64,000 nt of DNA from G963675935 sp963719005 (GCA_963719005.1 CAVRAR010000005.1:124001-188000), one strand, 5' to 3'. Shown: positions 17,447 through 27,357, counted from the first letter of the stretch. The notes: generated by a model from the letters alone, not told the origin. Program-made: numbers and translations.

Positions 17447-18474
17447 GCGGCACCTCCCGTCGCGCCCGGCCGCTCGGCGTGCCCGCCGAATTCCGATCGC
17501 ATCGCCGAGAGCATCTTGTCGGCGAAGTCGGCCTCGCCGCGCGAGCTAAAGCGATCGTACAGGGCCGCGCTGATGACCGGGGCCGGGGCCGATTCCTCGA
17601 TGGCCGCCATCACCGTCCAGCGGCCTTCGCCGGAATCCGAGACCCGGCCGCGGAACTGCGTCAACTCGGGCTCGCGGAGCAGCGCGGCTGCCGCCAGGTC
17701 CAACAGCCACGAAGCGACCACGCTGCCGCGCCGCCAGACCTCGGCGACATCGGCGAGGTTCAAGTCATATTGATAGAGTTCCGGGCGGCGAAGCGGCGTG
17801 GTCTCGGCGTCGGTGCTCCGCCGCTTCTTGCCGGCGTTTGCGTGACGCAGGATGTTGAACCCCTCCGCATAAGCGGCCATCAGCCCATATTCGATGCCGT
17901 TGTGGACCATCTTGACGAAGTGGCCGGCGCCGCTCGGGCCGCAGTGCAGATAGCCGCGCTCCGCCGTGGCCTCGGCGGCGTTTCGGCCCGGGGTGCGGGC
18001 GGCGGCCTCGATGCCGGGCGCGAGCGCGGCAAAAATCGGATCGAGCCGCCGCACCGCCGCTTCGTCGCCGCCGATCATCAGGCAGTATCCCCGTTCGAGT
18101 CCCCAGACACCGCCGCTGGTTCCCACGTCCAGGTAACGGATGCCCTTCGGTTTCAATTCGGCGGCGCGGCGAAGATCGTCATGGTAGAAGGAGTTGCCGC
18201 CGTCGATGACCGTATCGTCGGGCTCTAGCAGCGGGACGACGGCCGCCAAGGTGGAATCGACGGCCGCCGCCGGGACCATCATCCAGACGTGGCGCGGCGG
18301 GCTCAGTCGCGCGACGAAATCCCCGAGCGACGTCGCTCCCGCTGCCCCTTCGCCGGCGAGCGATTGGACCGCCTGCGGATGAATGTCGTAGACGACGCAG
18401 GCGTGGCCGCCGCGGAGCAGGCGTCGCACCATGTTCGCGCCCATTCGGCCCAAACCGATCATGCCAACTTGCAT
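17443..18474 (-). CDS. gnd: 6-phosphogluconate dehydrogenase, decarboxylating (short, YqeC/GntZ-like type)
   Basis: It oxidatively decarboxylates 6-phosphogluconate to ribulose-5-phosphate. The N-terminal Rossmann motif is MQVGMIGLGRMGANMVRR; then VIDGGNSFYHDDLRRA, the substrate loop YLDVGTSGGVWGLERGYCLM, and the catalytic-helix region CGPSGAGHFVKMVHNGIEYG. At 343 residues it matches the shorter class rather than the ~470-residue E. coli type. A GGAGG-like sequence (GAGGAGGTGAACC) lies just upstream of the start. It is first in a two-gene unit with zwf; both provide NADPH/NADH and pentoses, complementing rpiB nearby. Confidence 0.92.
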   Translation of the reverse strand: MQVGMIGLGRMGANMVRRLLRGGHACVVYDIHPQAVQSLAGEGAAGATSLGDFVARLSPPRHVWMMVPAAAVDSTLAAVVPLLEPDDTVIDGGNSFYHDDLRRAAELKPKGIRYLDVGTSGGVWGLERGYCLMIGGDEAAVRRLDPIFAALAPGIEAAARTPGRNAAEATAERGYLHCGPSGAGHFVKMVHNGIEYGLMAAYAEGFNILRHANAGKKRRSTDAETTPLRRPELYQYDLNLADVAEVWRRGSVVASWLLDLAAAALLREPELTQFRGRVSDSGEGRWTVMAAIEESAPAPVISAALYDRFSSRGEADFADKMLSAMRSEFGGHAERPGATGGAA

Positions 18475-18654
18475 GGTTCACCTCCTCGCTGGGATTTCGG
18501 CGCGCCGTAGACGCCGCTTCTACGGCCGGCGATCCAACGCGCCTCGTCATTATTCCCCGTTGGCAGCAGAAGTAAAGGGACGAGGGGGCTGCTCGCCCGC
18601 GTTTTCGGGCGGCCTGAAGTGGACTCTTTGGCAACGCCCGCGCTGCGGAGAGGA

Positions 18655-19670
18655 TCACCGCAACATGCGAATGCCGCAGCCGTTCTCGTTGGGGAACGAT
18701 ATGCGGCCGCGGTCGATGGTCACACCGCTGGCGATGTCCTCGGCAAGCAACAGAATTCCGTCGAGATCGGCGTAATCCAACAATGGAAGCACCTGGGCGG
18801 TGGCGGAAATGCCCACGCTCGACTCGGTGAAACAGCCGACCATGGTTTTCATGCCGCGTCGCCGGGCGTCTTCCAGCATCCGCTTGCCGGGGGTCAGCCC
18901 GCCGCATTTCGGCAGCTTCACGTTGATGCCGTGAAAGAGCCCCTGGCAACGGGCGACGTCGTCCTCGGTTTGCGAGCTCTCGTCGGCGATGATCGGCAAC
19001 GCGGAATCACGATGGACTTTCTCCATCTCCTTCCAGTTCTCGCGAACCATCGGCTGCTCGATGAACTCGACCCCCAGTTCCTTCAGGACATGCGATTTGT
19101 CGATGGCTTCCTGGGCGGTCCAGCGCAGTTGGCATCGACGCGAAAGACCGCGTCGGTGACCTTCCGCAAAGCCCGAATGATTTCGACGTCGTTCCGCGTG
19201 CCGAGCTTGACCTTATAGACCGGAAAACCGGGCATTTCTCGAAGCTTGGCGGCCATCGTTTCGATCGGGTCGATGCCGATGGTGTAATCGGTCGGCGGGC
19301 AATGGTCGAGCGTCAGGCCCCACAATTTCCACACCGGGGCCCCGCGGACTTTGCCCCAGAGATCCCACGCCGCCTGGTCCAGGGCGTTCTGGGCGAAGCG
19401 ATTCGACGAAAGCTCCGCGTCGAGTTCCGCCCACAAAACGGCCGGGTCGCCTATCCGCCGCGACTGCAAACGGCCGCGGACCGACTCCAACGTTTCCGCC
19501 ATGTTTTGCAGCGTGCAACCATAAAACGGGTAGTCGTTCGACTCGCCGTAGCCGCGGATGCCGTCCTCTTCGAGCGTCACCACGAGTGTCGGCTGGACGA
19601 CCGTCGTTCCACGCGATATGGTGAAAGGATGCTTGGTCTTCAATTCGTAAGTCGAGAGGATGAGTTTCAT
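18655..19670 (-). CDS. Dipeptide epimerase, enolase superfamily (frameshift near 19121-19124)
   Basis: These enzymes epimerise L-Ala-D/L-Glu-type dipeptides during murein peptide recycling. The N-terminal capping domain begins MKLILSTYELKTKHPFTISR. The barrel shows the catalytic-lysine motif VYKVKLG, metal ligands in VFRVDANCA and ALPIIADESSQ, and INVKLPKCGG. A one-base deletion near 19121-19124 separates the two parts; restoring it reads VDANCAWTAQEAIDKSHVLK and onward to IEQPMVRENWK. Reassembled length is about 338 residues, as expected. Exact substrate cannot be fixed from sequence alone. The nearby serine hydrolases could also act on peptidoglycan peptides, but that link is inference. Confidence 0.85.
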
Positions 19671-19779
19671 TTGGCGAAGCCGCGAGTGTAAGAGCGGAAT
19701 TGTAAAGGGCCACGGCAGCATAGATTCTACAGGCGATCGTTGTTTTCCGCAAATCTTGAGCATCGAAACGAGCGACATC

Positions 19780-21028
19780 ATGCGATGGACACTGATTCTA
19801 TTGGTTCTCTTTCCGCTGCCACGACTTCTTTCCGCCACGGAGGAAATATCCCGCACGGGAACGGAGGTGAAGGAGCTCGACTGCTTCGATCGGCACATCA
19901 CGGAGCTAATGAAGAAATACGAGCTTCCCGGCGGAACTGCGGCGGTGGCCAAAGACGGCCGCCTGGTCTACGCCCGCGGCTTCGGCTGGGCCGATCGGAA
20001 GAACCGGGTTCCGATGCAGCCGACCGCGCTGATGCGCATCGCCAGCGTGTCGAAACCGTTCACGGCGGCGGTGATCTTGCAGTTGGTCGAGCAGGGGCGG
20101 CTCAAACTAAGCGATCCGATTCTGCCCTATCTGAAAAAGTTCGGCGCGGACGCGCGAAAGGCATCTCGATCCGCGCTGGCGGCAGATTGCCATCGAGCGT
20201 CTGCTCCGGCATACGGCGGGGTTCGATCGGGGGAAGAGCTTCGACCCGATGTTCATCCCGCAACTGCCCAAACCGCCGCTCGATCAGCCGGCCATCATCC
20301 GCTACATGCTCGGCCGGCCGTTGGATTTCGATCCAGGCTCGCGTTACGTCTATTCCAACTTCGACTACTGCATGTTGGGCCGCGTGATCGAAGCCATAAC
20401 CGGCAAACGATACGAAGATGCGGTGCGGCAGATGGTGCTGCGGCCGGCGGGAATCACCCGCATGAAACTCGGAAAGACCCGCTTGGCCGATCGCGCCGCA
20501 GGGGAAGTCGTCTACCATACGCGGCCAACCGACAAACTCTGCAAGTCGGTGTTTCCCGAGGAAAAACAACTCGTCGCTGAGCCCTACGGCGACTTCTATC
20601 TCGAAGCCCTCGACTCGCACGGCGGATGGATCGCCTCGGCGGCCGATCTAGTTCGCTTCGGCACGGCGCTCGACGGACAGCGTCCGCCGCGGCTCCTGAA
20701 GCCCGAATCAATCGCGAAAATCGAGAGTCTCTCCGATCCGCCCGTGTACTTGGCGGCGAATAGGAAGGATCACTATTACGGCTTGGGCTGGGTTATCGTC
20801 TCGCAACCCAAGGGGAAGTACTGGTTCCACGACGGCTTGTTGGCCGGCACGCGGACCATGCTGATTCGATATCGCCACGGAATCGTCATGGCGGTATTGT
20901 TCAACGGCCAGTCCGCGGAGAAGGGCAATTTCTACGCGGAATTGGGGCAAACGCTGGTGAAATCGGCCGACGAAGTCAAGAAATGGCCGAAAGGGGATCT
21001 CTTCTCGCAGAAGCCGTACGCGGAGTAG
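19780..21028 (+). CDS. Secreted serine hydrolase, beta-lactamase/class C family (frameshifted)
   Basis: A signal peptide (MRWTLILLVLFPLPRLLS) precedes a class-C-type domain. The nucleophile motif SxxK is IASVSKPFTA, the YxN motif is VYSNFDYCMLG, and the C-terminal HxG-like triad region lies around WFHDGLLAGTRTM. The first part and the rest are in different frames; one indel around 20150-20165 restores DPRWRQIAIERLLRHTAGFD. Reassembled length is about 415 residues. The stop codon directly abuts the convergent OPT gene's stop (TAGCTA), leaving no intergenic DNA. Possible roles are esterase, D-aminopeptidase or peptidase; not resolved. Confidence 0.82.
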
Positions 21029-23128
21029 CTATCCGAACAGCGAATGCCAGACGCCCTTGGCGATCAGCGGCCCGCCTTCCCATAGTTTCAGGGTGACGCC
21101 CATCAACGATTCGCCGGCGATCAGGCCGGAGGAGCCGGAGACGATGAATCTCTCGCCGCTGGAGCGATGCGCCTTCATCCAAATCCAGGCGATCAACGCC
21201 CCCAGGAACAGGGCGATCGATTGGTGCGCCTGAATCACCCCGGCGATGCCCAAGCCCGTGGCCGAGGGGAGCCATCTCGCGTAATGCCGGGGCAGGAACT
21301 CCTCGGCCAGGGCGATCATGATGCCGAGGATGCCGGCGATGATCATGGCCAATACGCTGTAGCGCGGCAGCTTGGAAAACCCCTCCGACAGAAGCTCGGC
21401 GACGCTTTTCCAAATCTGGGCGGAGGGGGCGGGGAATTCCGCGGTGCATAGATTGGTCTTCTTCGCTGCGTCGGCCGCTTTCGATTCCGCCGACCCCTTT
21501 TCGGCGTTCCGCGACTTCACGGCCGACGCGGCGGCGGCTTTTTCGGCGGCCGGGTTGAACACCGGCATGCGCACGATGATCGAATAGACGGGAATGCAGA
21601 CCAGCACTCCGGCAATCACGCCGAAAAACTGCGACAGCGCCTGCCGGCGGGGATTCGCACCCACCAGATACCCCGCCTTCATGCTCACCAAGAGGTCGGC
21701 CGAATGACACGCCCCGGCGCCGGTGATCGACGCCGTCGAGAGATTGATCGTCGTGTTGCTCGGCGCCAGCAGTCCGTACGTCAATTGGGTGATTTTTCCC
21801 ATCGCGCCGATCGGCGTAAAATCGGTCTCGCCGGTCGCCCGGGCGGCGATAATCGCCAGCACGAACGTGAGCAAAACGGCGATGACGCCCATCCACCAAC
21901 TGACGTTGAAGAAGAGGCGTCCGAAAAGGACGCATGCCCCGCCGGAAACGAGTACGCCCACGAGAAACCACCACATCGGGGCCTCGACCTGTGCCAGCGG
22001 GTCTTTCTGCTTCGATTGGATTCCAAAGATGGAGGTCAATTCGCTGAACGACCTGGCGATGGTCCTCCACCGCAAACCGAAAGCCATCAGCCCGGAGGTG
22101 ACCATCATGGCGACCGCGGGCCAGAGCGTCCAGCCGGCGGAAATGCTGCGGAACGGCATTTCTACGTCCGGATCGATATGAATGATGCCCTGGGACTCCA
22201 GGATCGGCGGCATGATTCCGAAATAAATGATTGCCCCGATCAGCAACGAGCAGCCGACGCGGATGCCCATCAGGGCGCCGGCGGCCATGAAGATGGTCGA
22301 GCCTTCAAAACTGATCGTGTAGTGCGTCATCAGTTTGTCGCCGATTTTGCCGGGAAAGAGGGGGAACGTGTCGGGAAAGGCCCACTCGCCCAGGCGTTTT
22401 CCCAGCGACAAGTTTCCAAACTTCCCCCCCATCCATTCGCAGATCGGTTTCCAGGCGTCCACCCAGACGTTCAGCGCCGCGGCGAACAGGGCGCAGCCGA
22501 ATAGCGTCTTCGCCTGCACGATGGCGTCGCCGCCGGTCGTGTGCAGGGTGCGGAGCGTCGCGGCAGTGGCGGTTCCGCTGGGAAAGGGGAGTTTGTCGAT
22601 GTTGATCAACTGCCGTTTCAGCGGGATGGCCATGCAAACGCCGAGCATGGCGATGCAGCCGACCCAGATCATCATTTGCCACCATATCATCGGCTGCCCG
22701 GTGGTCAGATAGAGTGCAGGCACGGCCGAAATCAACGCTCCCGTCGAAAGCGAGCCCGCCGCACTGGCGCAGGTCGTCATCGTGCAGTCTTCCAGGATGT
22801 TGAAGGGCCGGCGGCGGTAGGCGGGGATGACGACTTCGAGGGTTTTGAAGACAGCGAATGCAATGATGCAAGAGGTGATCGTCACGCCGAACCCCCAGCC
22901 CATTTTCAACCCCACGTAGAGATTGGAAATCGACATCAACCCACCGATCAACATCCCCGAGACGATCGTGCGCAGCGTGAACTGCGACATCTTGTCGCCT
23001 TGGTAAACGTTGTTGAGCCAGTCCAGATCGGAGCGGTCGGCCTCCGCCGCCGCCGTGGCGGGCGGCTCTTCGGCAAGAGAAGAAACGTCATCGGCGGAAA
23101 CTGTGATGTCGTCGTGTGGGATAGTCAC
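21029..23128 (-). CDS. OPT-family oligopeptide transporter
   Basis: It is a multi-pass membrane transporter for oligopeptides or metal chelates. Signatures include NLYVGLKMGWGFGVTITSCI, MTTCASAAGSLSTGAL, PFPSGTATAATLRTLH and SISAGWTLWPAVAMM, with about 14-16 hydrophobic segments over about 700 residues. I chose GTG 23128 (GGAG upstream), giving MTIPHDDITVSADDV. The frame continues upstream to 23212, but that stretch lies in a palindromic repeat. A charged Ala/Lys/Glu-rich loop (KAAAASAVKSRNAEKGSAES) interrupts the C-terminal half. It is convergent with the serine hydrolase at 19780 with no gap. Confidence 0.9.
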   Translation of the reverse strand: MTIPHDDITVSADDVSSLAEEPPATAAAEADRSDLDWLNNVYQGDKMSQFTLRTIVSGMLIGGLMSISNLYVGLKMGWGFGVTITSCIIAFAVFKTLEVVIPAYRRRPFNILEDCTMTTCASAAGSLSTGALISAVPALYLTTGQPMIWWQMMIWVGCIAMLGVCMAIPLKRQLINIDKLPFPSGTATAATLRTLHTTGGDAIVQAKTLFGCALFAAALNVWVDAWKPICEWMGGKFGNLSLGKRLGEWAFPDTFPLFPGKIGDKLMTHYTISFEGSTIFMAAGALMGIRVGCSLLIGAIIYFGIMPPILESQGIIHIDPDVEMPFRSISAGWTLWPAVAMMVTSGLMAFGLRWRTIARSFSELTSIFGIQSKQKDPLAQVEAPMWWFLVGVLVSGGACVLFGRLFFNVSWWMGVIAVLLTFVLAIIAARATGETDFTPIGAMGKITQLTYGLLAPSNTTINLSTASITGAGACHSADLLVSMKAGYLVGANPRRQALSQFFGVIAGVLVCIPVYSIIVRMPVFNPAAEKAAAASAVKSRNAEKGSAESKAADAAKKTNLCTAEFPAPSAQIWKSVAELLSEGFSKLPRYSVLAMIIAGILGIMIALAEEFLPRHYARWLPSATGLGIAGVIQAHQSIALFLGALIAWIWMKAHRSSGERFIVSGSSGLIAGESLMGVTLKLWEGGPLIAKGVWHSLFG

Positions 23129-23143
23129 GAGGAAGTCTCCATG

Positions 23144-23227
23144 CAGTAGGTACACGCCCTGTGCCGTCCGGCAGATCAAGAGAACTTTGCGGAAACACCC
23201 AGAACGGCACACGGCGTGTGCCTGCTA
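23144..23227. repeat. TACACGCC-type palindrome
   Basis: Left arm GTAGGTACACGCCCTGTGCC pairs imperfectly with right arm GGCACACGGCGTGTGCCTGC. It sits between two minus-strand genes and overlaps the stop codon of the upstream serine hydrolase by about 3 bp. The centre (GGCAGATCAAGAG...) is unpaired. Confidence 0.78.
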
Positions 23228-24874
23228 CTTATCGATCCTATTCAAAACCATATTGGCGAGCATCGCGGCGTAGACGCGACCGTCTTTGCCGCGCTCGAAG
23301 ACCAACTGCTCGCCGAGGTACATTCCCGTCGGCAAGTGGAAACTCGTGCGGTTCAGCGGCGTGAGGCGGTAGTCGAACATGTTCTCCGTCATCGCGTACA
23401 AGTGGCCGTGCTTGACGGAAACCACCAGCGGAATGAACTTCGGTCCGTAGGAGCCGAGAAAATCATTCCAGGCGGCGGGAATCTCCGCGACCGCGGCGGG
23501 ATCGACGCGGGCAAAATGCTGGAACAACGCGGTGAAGCCCTGCACGTCTCCCGCGGCGTCCCGCTCGAAATCCCAGGCAACGTGGGCGGCGTTGCGGCCG
23601 TCGCCCCAGAACCGGTCGCCGCCGGCCGGCGCCACCTCGAACTCCTGCCCGGAAACATTCGCCCAAAGCCGGTCGCCGCGGACTTCGACCCGCGCCCAAT
23701 AACTCTCCGATTCATAATCTCCGGCGTAGGCCGCCAGTCGCTCGACGGGCAGCCGGGCGACCTCCTCTTCTTCCCGCAGCGGCTCGCCGAGTTTGAGATG
23801 CAGCAGGAGGTCTAGCGCCGCTTCCGCCAACTTCGTGACCGTTCCCGCGACGATGTCATCGTTTGCAAGCACTACGACGCCGAGCTTCTGCCCGGGAACG
23901 ACCAGCAGCGAGGACGTAAACCCGTAGACGGCGCCCATGTGCCCGACCGTCTTGTGTTCGCGGAACTTTCCCGTGACGAAGCCCAGCCCGTAACTGAGGC
24001 GGTCTTGCGGGGCTTGCGATTGGAACATCCGTTGCAGCGTCTCGGGACGGAGGATCTGCCGCTCTCCAGCACGACCGCCGCCGCAGAGCATCATCACGAA
24101 TCGGGCCAAATCTTCGGCCGTGGTGTAAAGATTGCCCGCGGGAACCGTCGCCAACTCGAACAGCGGGGCGTCGGCGGCGCAAAATCCTCCGCGGCCGTCG
24201 GCAATTCGCATTTGTCCGTTCGCCAGGCGTGTGCGCACCTCGTCGTTGAGCAGGAAAGAGGAATGGCTCATGCCCAAGGGGTCGAAAACGTGCTGTTTTT
24301 CATATTTGGGAAACGGCGTGCCGGTGAGTTTCTCCACCAGCCAGCCGTTTACCGACGCGCCGATGTTGGAATACTTCGTCACCGTCCCCGGCCGATGCAC
24401 CAGCACGCAATCGGCCGTGCTGGCAATGGCGGCGTCCAAGCTCGGCTCGCTCGGATCAAAATATCCGCCCACGGGCGATTCGCGGACCATTCCCGCGCGA
24501 TGGCCCATCAACAGCCGCGGGGTGATCGGCGGGGCGCCGTCGAACGGGATGACGATGCGAAATTGCGGGGCGTAATCGGTCACCGGGCGGTCGATGTCGA
24601 GCCTGCCCTGCTCGGCCAATTGCATCGCCGCCACGGCCGTAAAGAGCTTCGAGATCGACCCGGCCCGATAAACCGTATCCGGCTGCGTCGGAAGGTTCCG
24701 TTTTGGATCGGCCAGCCCGAATCCTTTCCAATAGACGATCTGCTGGTCGTCGATCCAAGCCACGGAGACGCCGGTCAGCATCCCGCGCCGCAGCTCCCAC
24801 TCCACGATTTGTTCAAAACGGTTGCAGGCTTCGGCGGGATTGACGCGATCAGTTGATGGTCTCATGGGGTCCAT
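23225..24874 (-). CDS. Serine hydrolase, beta-lactamase/class C family
   Basis: Class-C-type motifs: the SxxK nucleophile in AGSISKLFTAVAAMQ, YxN in TVTKYSNIGASVNGWLVEKL, and GHMGAVYGFTSSLLVVPG as the C-terminal HxG region. A C-terminal extra domain (about residues 390-550) looks like the DUF3471-type beta domain often attached to these hydrolases. The start is ATG 24874 (MDPMRPSTDRVNP) or 24865; no signal peptide is obvious, unlike the paralogue at 19780. The start codon region lies inside a remnant leader copied from the VapBC-like module on the other strand. Confidence 0.84.
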   Translation of the reverse strand: MDPMRPSTDRVNPAEACNRFEQIVEWELRRGMLTGVSVAWIDDQQIVYWKGFGLADPKRNLPTQPDTVYRAGSISKLFTAVAAMQLAEQGRLDIDRPVTDYAPQFRIVIPFDGAPPITPRLLMGHRAGMVRESPVGGYFDPSEPSLDAAIASTADCVLVHRPGTVTKYSNIGASVNGWLVEKLTGTPFPKYEKQHVFDPLGMSHSSFLLNDEVRTRLANGQMRIADGRGGFCAADAPLFELATVPAGNLYTTAEDLARFVMMLCGGGRAGERQILRPETLQRMFQSQAPQDRLSYGLGFVTGKFREHKTVGHMGAVYGFTSSLLVVPGQKLGVVVLANDDIVAGTVTKLAEAALDLLLHLKLGEPLREEEEVARLPVERLAAYAGDYESESYWARVEVRGDRLWANVSGQEFEVAPAGGDRFWGDGRNAAHVAWDFERDAAGDVQGFTALFQHFARVDPAAVAEIPAAWNDFLGSYGPKFIPLVVSVKHGHLYAMTENMFDYRLTPLNRTSFHLPTGMYLGEQLVFERGKDGRVYAAMLANMVLNRIDK

Positions 24875-24948
24875 GGTAGAATACAACGGAGGTTGATTCA
24901 AGCGGAGCATCTCCTCAGCGAGGTGAAGATATGGTCTACCGAGGACAG
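24851..24948 (+). repeat. Orphan copy of the VapBC-like leader (copy 1)
   Basis: This segment is almost identical to 27524-27620, the leader and first codons of the intact antitoxin gene. Shared are GTAGAATACAACGGAGGTTG, the following TTCAAGCGGAGC and GAGGTGAAGATATGGTCTAC. Here the antitoxin codons MVYRG are followed not by the antitoxin but by repeat sequence. Confidence 0.88.
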
Positions 24949-25003
24949 GCGCATTTATTGACGCCCCCAAAGAAGCGCGCCCGTCCCCCTTTCTCCCACA
25001 CCA
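24942..25003. repeat. GGACAGGCGCATTT...CCCCCTTTCTC repeat, copy 1
   Basis: The segment GACAGGCGCATTTATTGACG followed by CCCCCAAAGAAGCGCGCCCG and TCCCCCTTTCTC matches 25944-26008 and, more loosely, 28406-28462. It starts where the orphan leader ends and stops just before the 3' end of the acetoacetate-decarboxylase gene. Confidence 0.7.
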
Positions 25004-25018
25004 TGTCTTTTTCGTGTC

Positions 25019-25816
25019 TTACTTGCTGCGAAGGTCACGCAGCAGCGTCAGATCATCGACCGTCAAGGCACACGAAAAACGATAACCGGCGCCAACTTTC
25101 ACGGGACGCAGGCTTGGCAGTTCAAGGTATGGATGGTCGAAAAATTGGAGAGAAGCCTCGCCCTTCCAGATCGGCGATATCTGAACATCACGAGATTTCA
25201 ACTGCACGAGTTCCTGAACTGCCGGGCAATCGTGTCGCCCCGCAACCAGTTCCGGAAAGTGGCGAACGTTGACGGCTCGGGCGAAGTTCGGCGTCGGCGG
25301 TTGCGACACCTGTTCCCGCAACGTTACGGTTGCTTCGATCAGGCGGCGATCTTTAACGGCCAGCGTGGCGCCGAACTTGCCGCCGGGGCCAACAAGCGGA
25401 CCGGCTTTGGATGGCAAGTCAAAGGACCGAGTGATCCAAATCGAGCCGATTTGTTTCGGCCAGCCCTGGGTGAGTCCTCGCATCAAGGCAACATCCTGGT
25501 CAACCCAAATGAGCGGACAATAGGCACACGGATTCCCCTGGAAGGCGGCGGAAATCAGGAGGATCATCTCGTGGTATTGGCTGCGAATCGGATCGAGGTA
25601 TTCTTCCCCCGTCTCGCTTGCGTATTGCCAATCGGAGAAATACACCGCACATTGAGGAGAATGAAACTCGAGACCGGGCGGAAGGAACGACGCCACGGCG
25701 TCGGGATCAGCCTCGTATTCGACGGCCAAACAGGTGCCAACATAATGCCAAGGCGGCATCGGAGCCAGACTGGACGTGCCTTTGGGAGTGAGCGGGAGCG
25801 TATAACCTTTGAGCAT
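25019..25816 (-). CDS. Acetoacetate decarboxylase (ADC) family protein
   Basis: The 265-residue protein has the ADC fold signatures EYEADPDAVASFLPPGLEF, YHEMILLISAAFQGNPCAY and FGATLAVKDRRLIEATVTL. The Schiff-base lysine of the family is expected in GWPKQIGSIW (Lys121); the neighbouring second lysine of the clostridial enzyme appears to be Gln here, so true acetoacetate decarboxylase activity is not assured. Many family members outside clostridia have other or unknown substrates. The start MLKGYTLPL at 25816 is the only good candidate. It is flanked on both sides by the same repeat type. Confidence 0.82.
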   Translation of the reverse strand: MLKGYTLPLTPKGTSSLAPMPPWHYVGTCLAVEYEADPDAVASFLPPGLEFHSPQCAVYFSDWQYASETGEEYLDPIRSQYHEMILLISAAFQGNPCAYCPLIWVDQDVALMRGLTQGWPKQIGSIWITRSFDLPSKAGPLVGPGGKFGATLAVKDRRLIEATVTLREQVSQPPTPNFARAVNVRHFPELVAGRHDCPAVQELVQLKSRDVQISPIWKGEASLQFFDHPYLELPSLRPVKVGAGYRFSCALTVDDLTLLRDLRSK

Positions 25817-25943
25817 TTGGTCAACCTCGCACTGTGGCTGCCCCTTGACGAAACGGATTCTCAGTGTAACGCCAAACCGTGTTCAAGCGAAAGGGGGCGA
25901 ACGGCGGGCATGATTTTTCGAGTGACTCTTGCTGGGCGGAGAT

Positions 25944-26008
25944 AAAGGGACAAGACAGGGGATTGACGCCCCAAAGCAAGCGCGTGCCCCCCTTTCTCTC
26001 CCCAGAGT
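25944..26008. repeat. GGGACA...ATTGACGCCCC...CCCCCTTTCTC repeat, copy 2
   Basis: AAAGGGACAAGACAGGGGAT, then TGACGCCCCAAAGCAAGCGCG and CCCCCCTTTCTC. It lies between the fucosidase stop (26014) and the downstream ADC-family gene, 5 bp from the fucosidase end. The shared core with copy 1 is TTGACGCCCC(C)AAAGnAAGCGCG. Confidence 0.7.
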
Positions 26009-26013
26009 CGCCG

Positions 26014-27357
26014 CTACTTCTTCGGCGCGTACAACTGAAACTCCTCGATCGTCGGCACTTCGCTCGCGCTGAGGATATTCAGGCGGACATAACGGGCGCT
26101 TACCGCGGGGAAATCGTAGGTTTGACGGCCGGCAATCGTGCGGCCGCGATGCAGTGGTCTCCACGTGTCGCCGGCCTTGTACTCGATGACGAATTGCCGC
26201 GTGCGGGGATAGCCTATTTCTGCAACGACGGCACGAGCGATTTCGGTCTCTTTTCCCAAGTCGACTTCGAGCCACCCGCTCCGCGACCCCAGGGCCGCTC
26301 CCCAGCGGGTTTCGTCATCGTCGTCGAACGCCTTGGCGGCGTCAAAGCCGGGGCCCCAGACGCTGGAAGCCCTGGCCGGTTTGCCGGTCGAGAGGGCCGG
26401 CGGAGGGGGATTGCGAATCATGTCGCCGACTTCCCGAAGCGTCTTGACGTCGATCGCGCGAATCCTGCCGGCACGGTCCGGGGCGACGTCGAGTGAGAAG
26501 ATGTTGCCAGAGCGCACGGCGGCGAGATAGTCGCGGTAGATTGTCCCGGCCGGCACGACACGACGGTCCCATTCGGGCATGGTGTAGAACCAGCGGCCCT
26601 CCTCGCGCCCGCCGAGAATCGGATAGGTGAACTCCGCGGCAAGGTAGCCCTTGGCCTTTGCCGCGTCGTCCAGCCGGAATCCCCCGCCCATCTCGCCGAC
26701 ATGCAGATCGGCGCCGGGCCGGTTGCCGTTGGAACCGACGAAGCAGTTCGGCTGGAACTGCTTGATCCAGCGAACTGTTTCGGCAAGGTCGAGGCCGCCA
26801 TCGCCCTGGGCGTAGTCGAGCCAGAAGAACTCGACGGGGCCATACCTCGTGCAAAGCTCCTTCAATTGCGCCTTCTTTCGCTCGGCATTTTTCATGCCCG
26901 GCCAGGTCCAGTCGCCCTCCGAGAAGTACAAGGCCAGTTTGATGCCGTGCCGGTCGCAGGCGTCACGCACCTTCCGTAGCACGTCCACCTTCAGCGGGCT
27001 CTTGGTGACCTTCCAGTCCGTGGTCGCGGTGTCCCAAAGGCAGAAGCCGTCGTGATGCTTGGTGAGCAATAGGATGTACTTCATGCCTGCGGTCTTTGCG
27101 ACTTCGCACCATTGGTCCGGGTCGAAGCCGGTGGGGTTGAACCAGTCCACGCTGCCGACGTCGTGCGTCCACTCGACGTTCGAGAAGGTGCTGAACGACC
27201 AGCACACGAACATGCCGAAGCGCAGGTCGCGGAACTCCCGCACCCGCGCCTCGCTGACGGCCGCCGGCGACGCAGGCCCGTCCCCGCCTGCGGCCATACC
27301 GCCGAACAAGCCAAGCGTCGCACACAGCAGCAAGCCCGTTGTTCTCTTCACGATCAT
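26014..27357 (-). CDS. Secreted alpha-L-fucosidase, GH29, with C-terminal F5/8-type domain
   Basis: It removes alpha-L-fucose from glycans, plausibly algal or host polysaccharide. A signal peptide (residues about 1-24, LLLCATLGLFGGMAAGG) leads into a GH29 barrel: RFGMFVCWSFSTFSN, YILLLTKHHDGFCLWDT, IKLALYFSEGDW and VEFFWLDYAQGDGG, where Asp181 is the likely nucleophile. Residues about 305-447 form a discoidin/F5/8-type carbohydrate-binding domain (ASSVWGPGFDAAKAFDDDDET, WLEVDLGKETEIARAVV, RQFVIEYKAGDTW). The 447-residue length fits this architecture. A palindromic repeat pair sits just upstream of the start. Confidence 0.9.
   Translation of the reverse strand: MIVKRTTGLLLCATLGLFGGMAAGGDGPASPAAVSEARVREFRDLRFGMFVCWSFSTFSNVEWTHDVGSVDWFNPTGFDPDQWCEVAKTAGMKYILLLTKHHDGFCLWDTATTDWKVTKSPLKVDVLRKVRDACDRHGIKLALYFSEGDWTWPGMKNAERKKAQLKELCTRYGPVEFFWLDYAQGDGGLDLAETVRWIKQFQPNCFVGSNGNRPGADLHVGEMGGGFRLDDAAKAKGYLAAEFTYPILGGREEGRWFYTMPEWDRRVVPAGTIYRDYLAAVRSGNIFSLDVAPDRAGRIRAIDVKTLREVGDMIRNPPPPALSTGKPARASSVWGPGFDAAKAFDDDDETRWGAALGSRSGWLEVDLGKETEIARAVVAEIGYPRTRQFVIEYKAGDTWRPLHRGRTIAGRQTYDFPAVSARYVRLNILSASEVPTIEEFQLYAPKK

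Noticed and set aside
21704..22504. Long His/Arg-rich ORFs opposite the OPT transporter gene
   Set aside because: High-GC third codon positions of the real gene produce open antisense frames; there are no motifs and no start signals.
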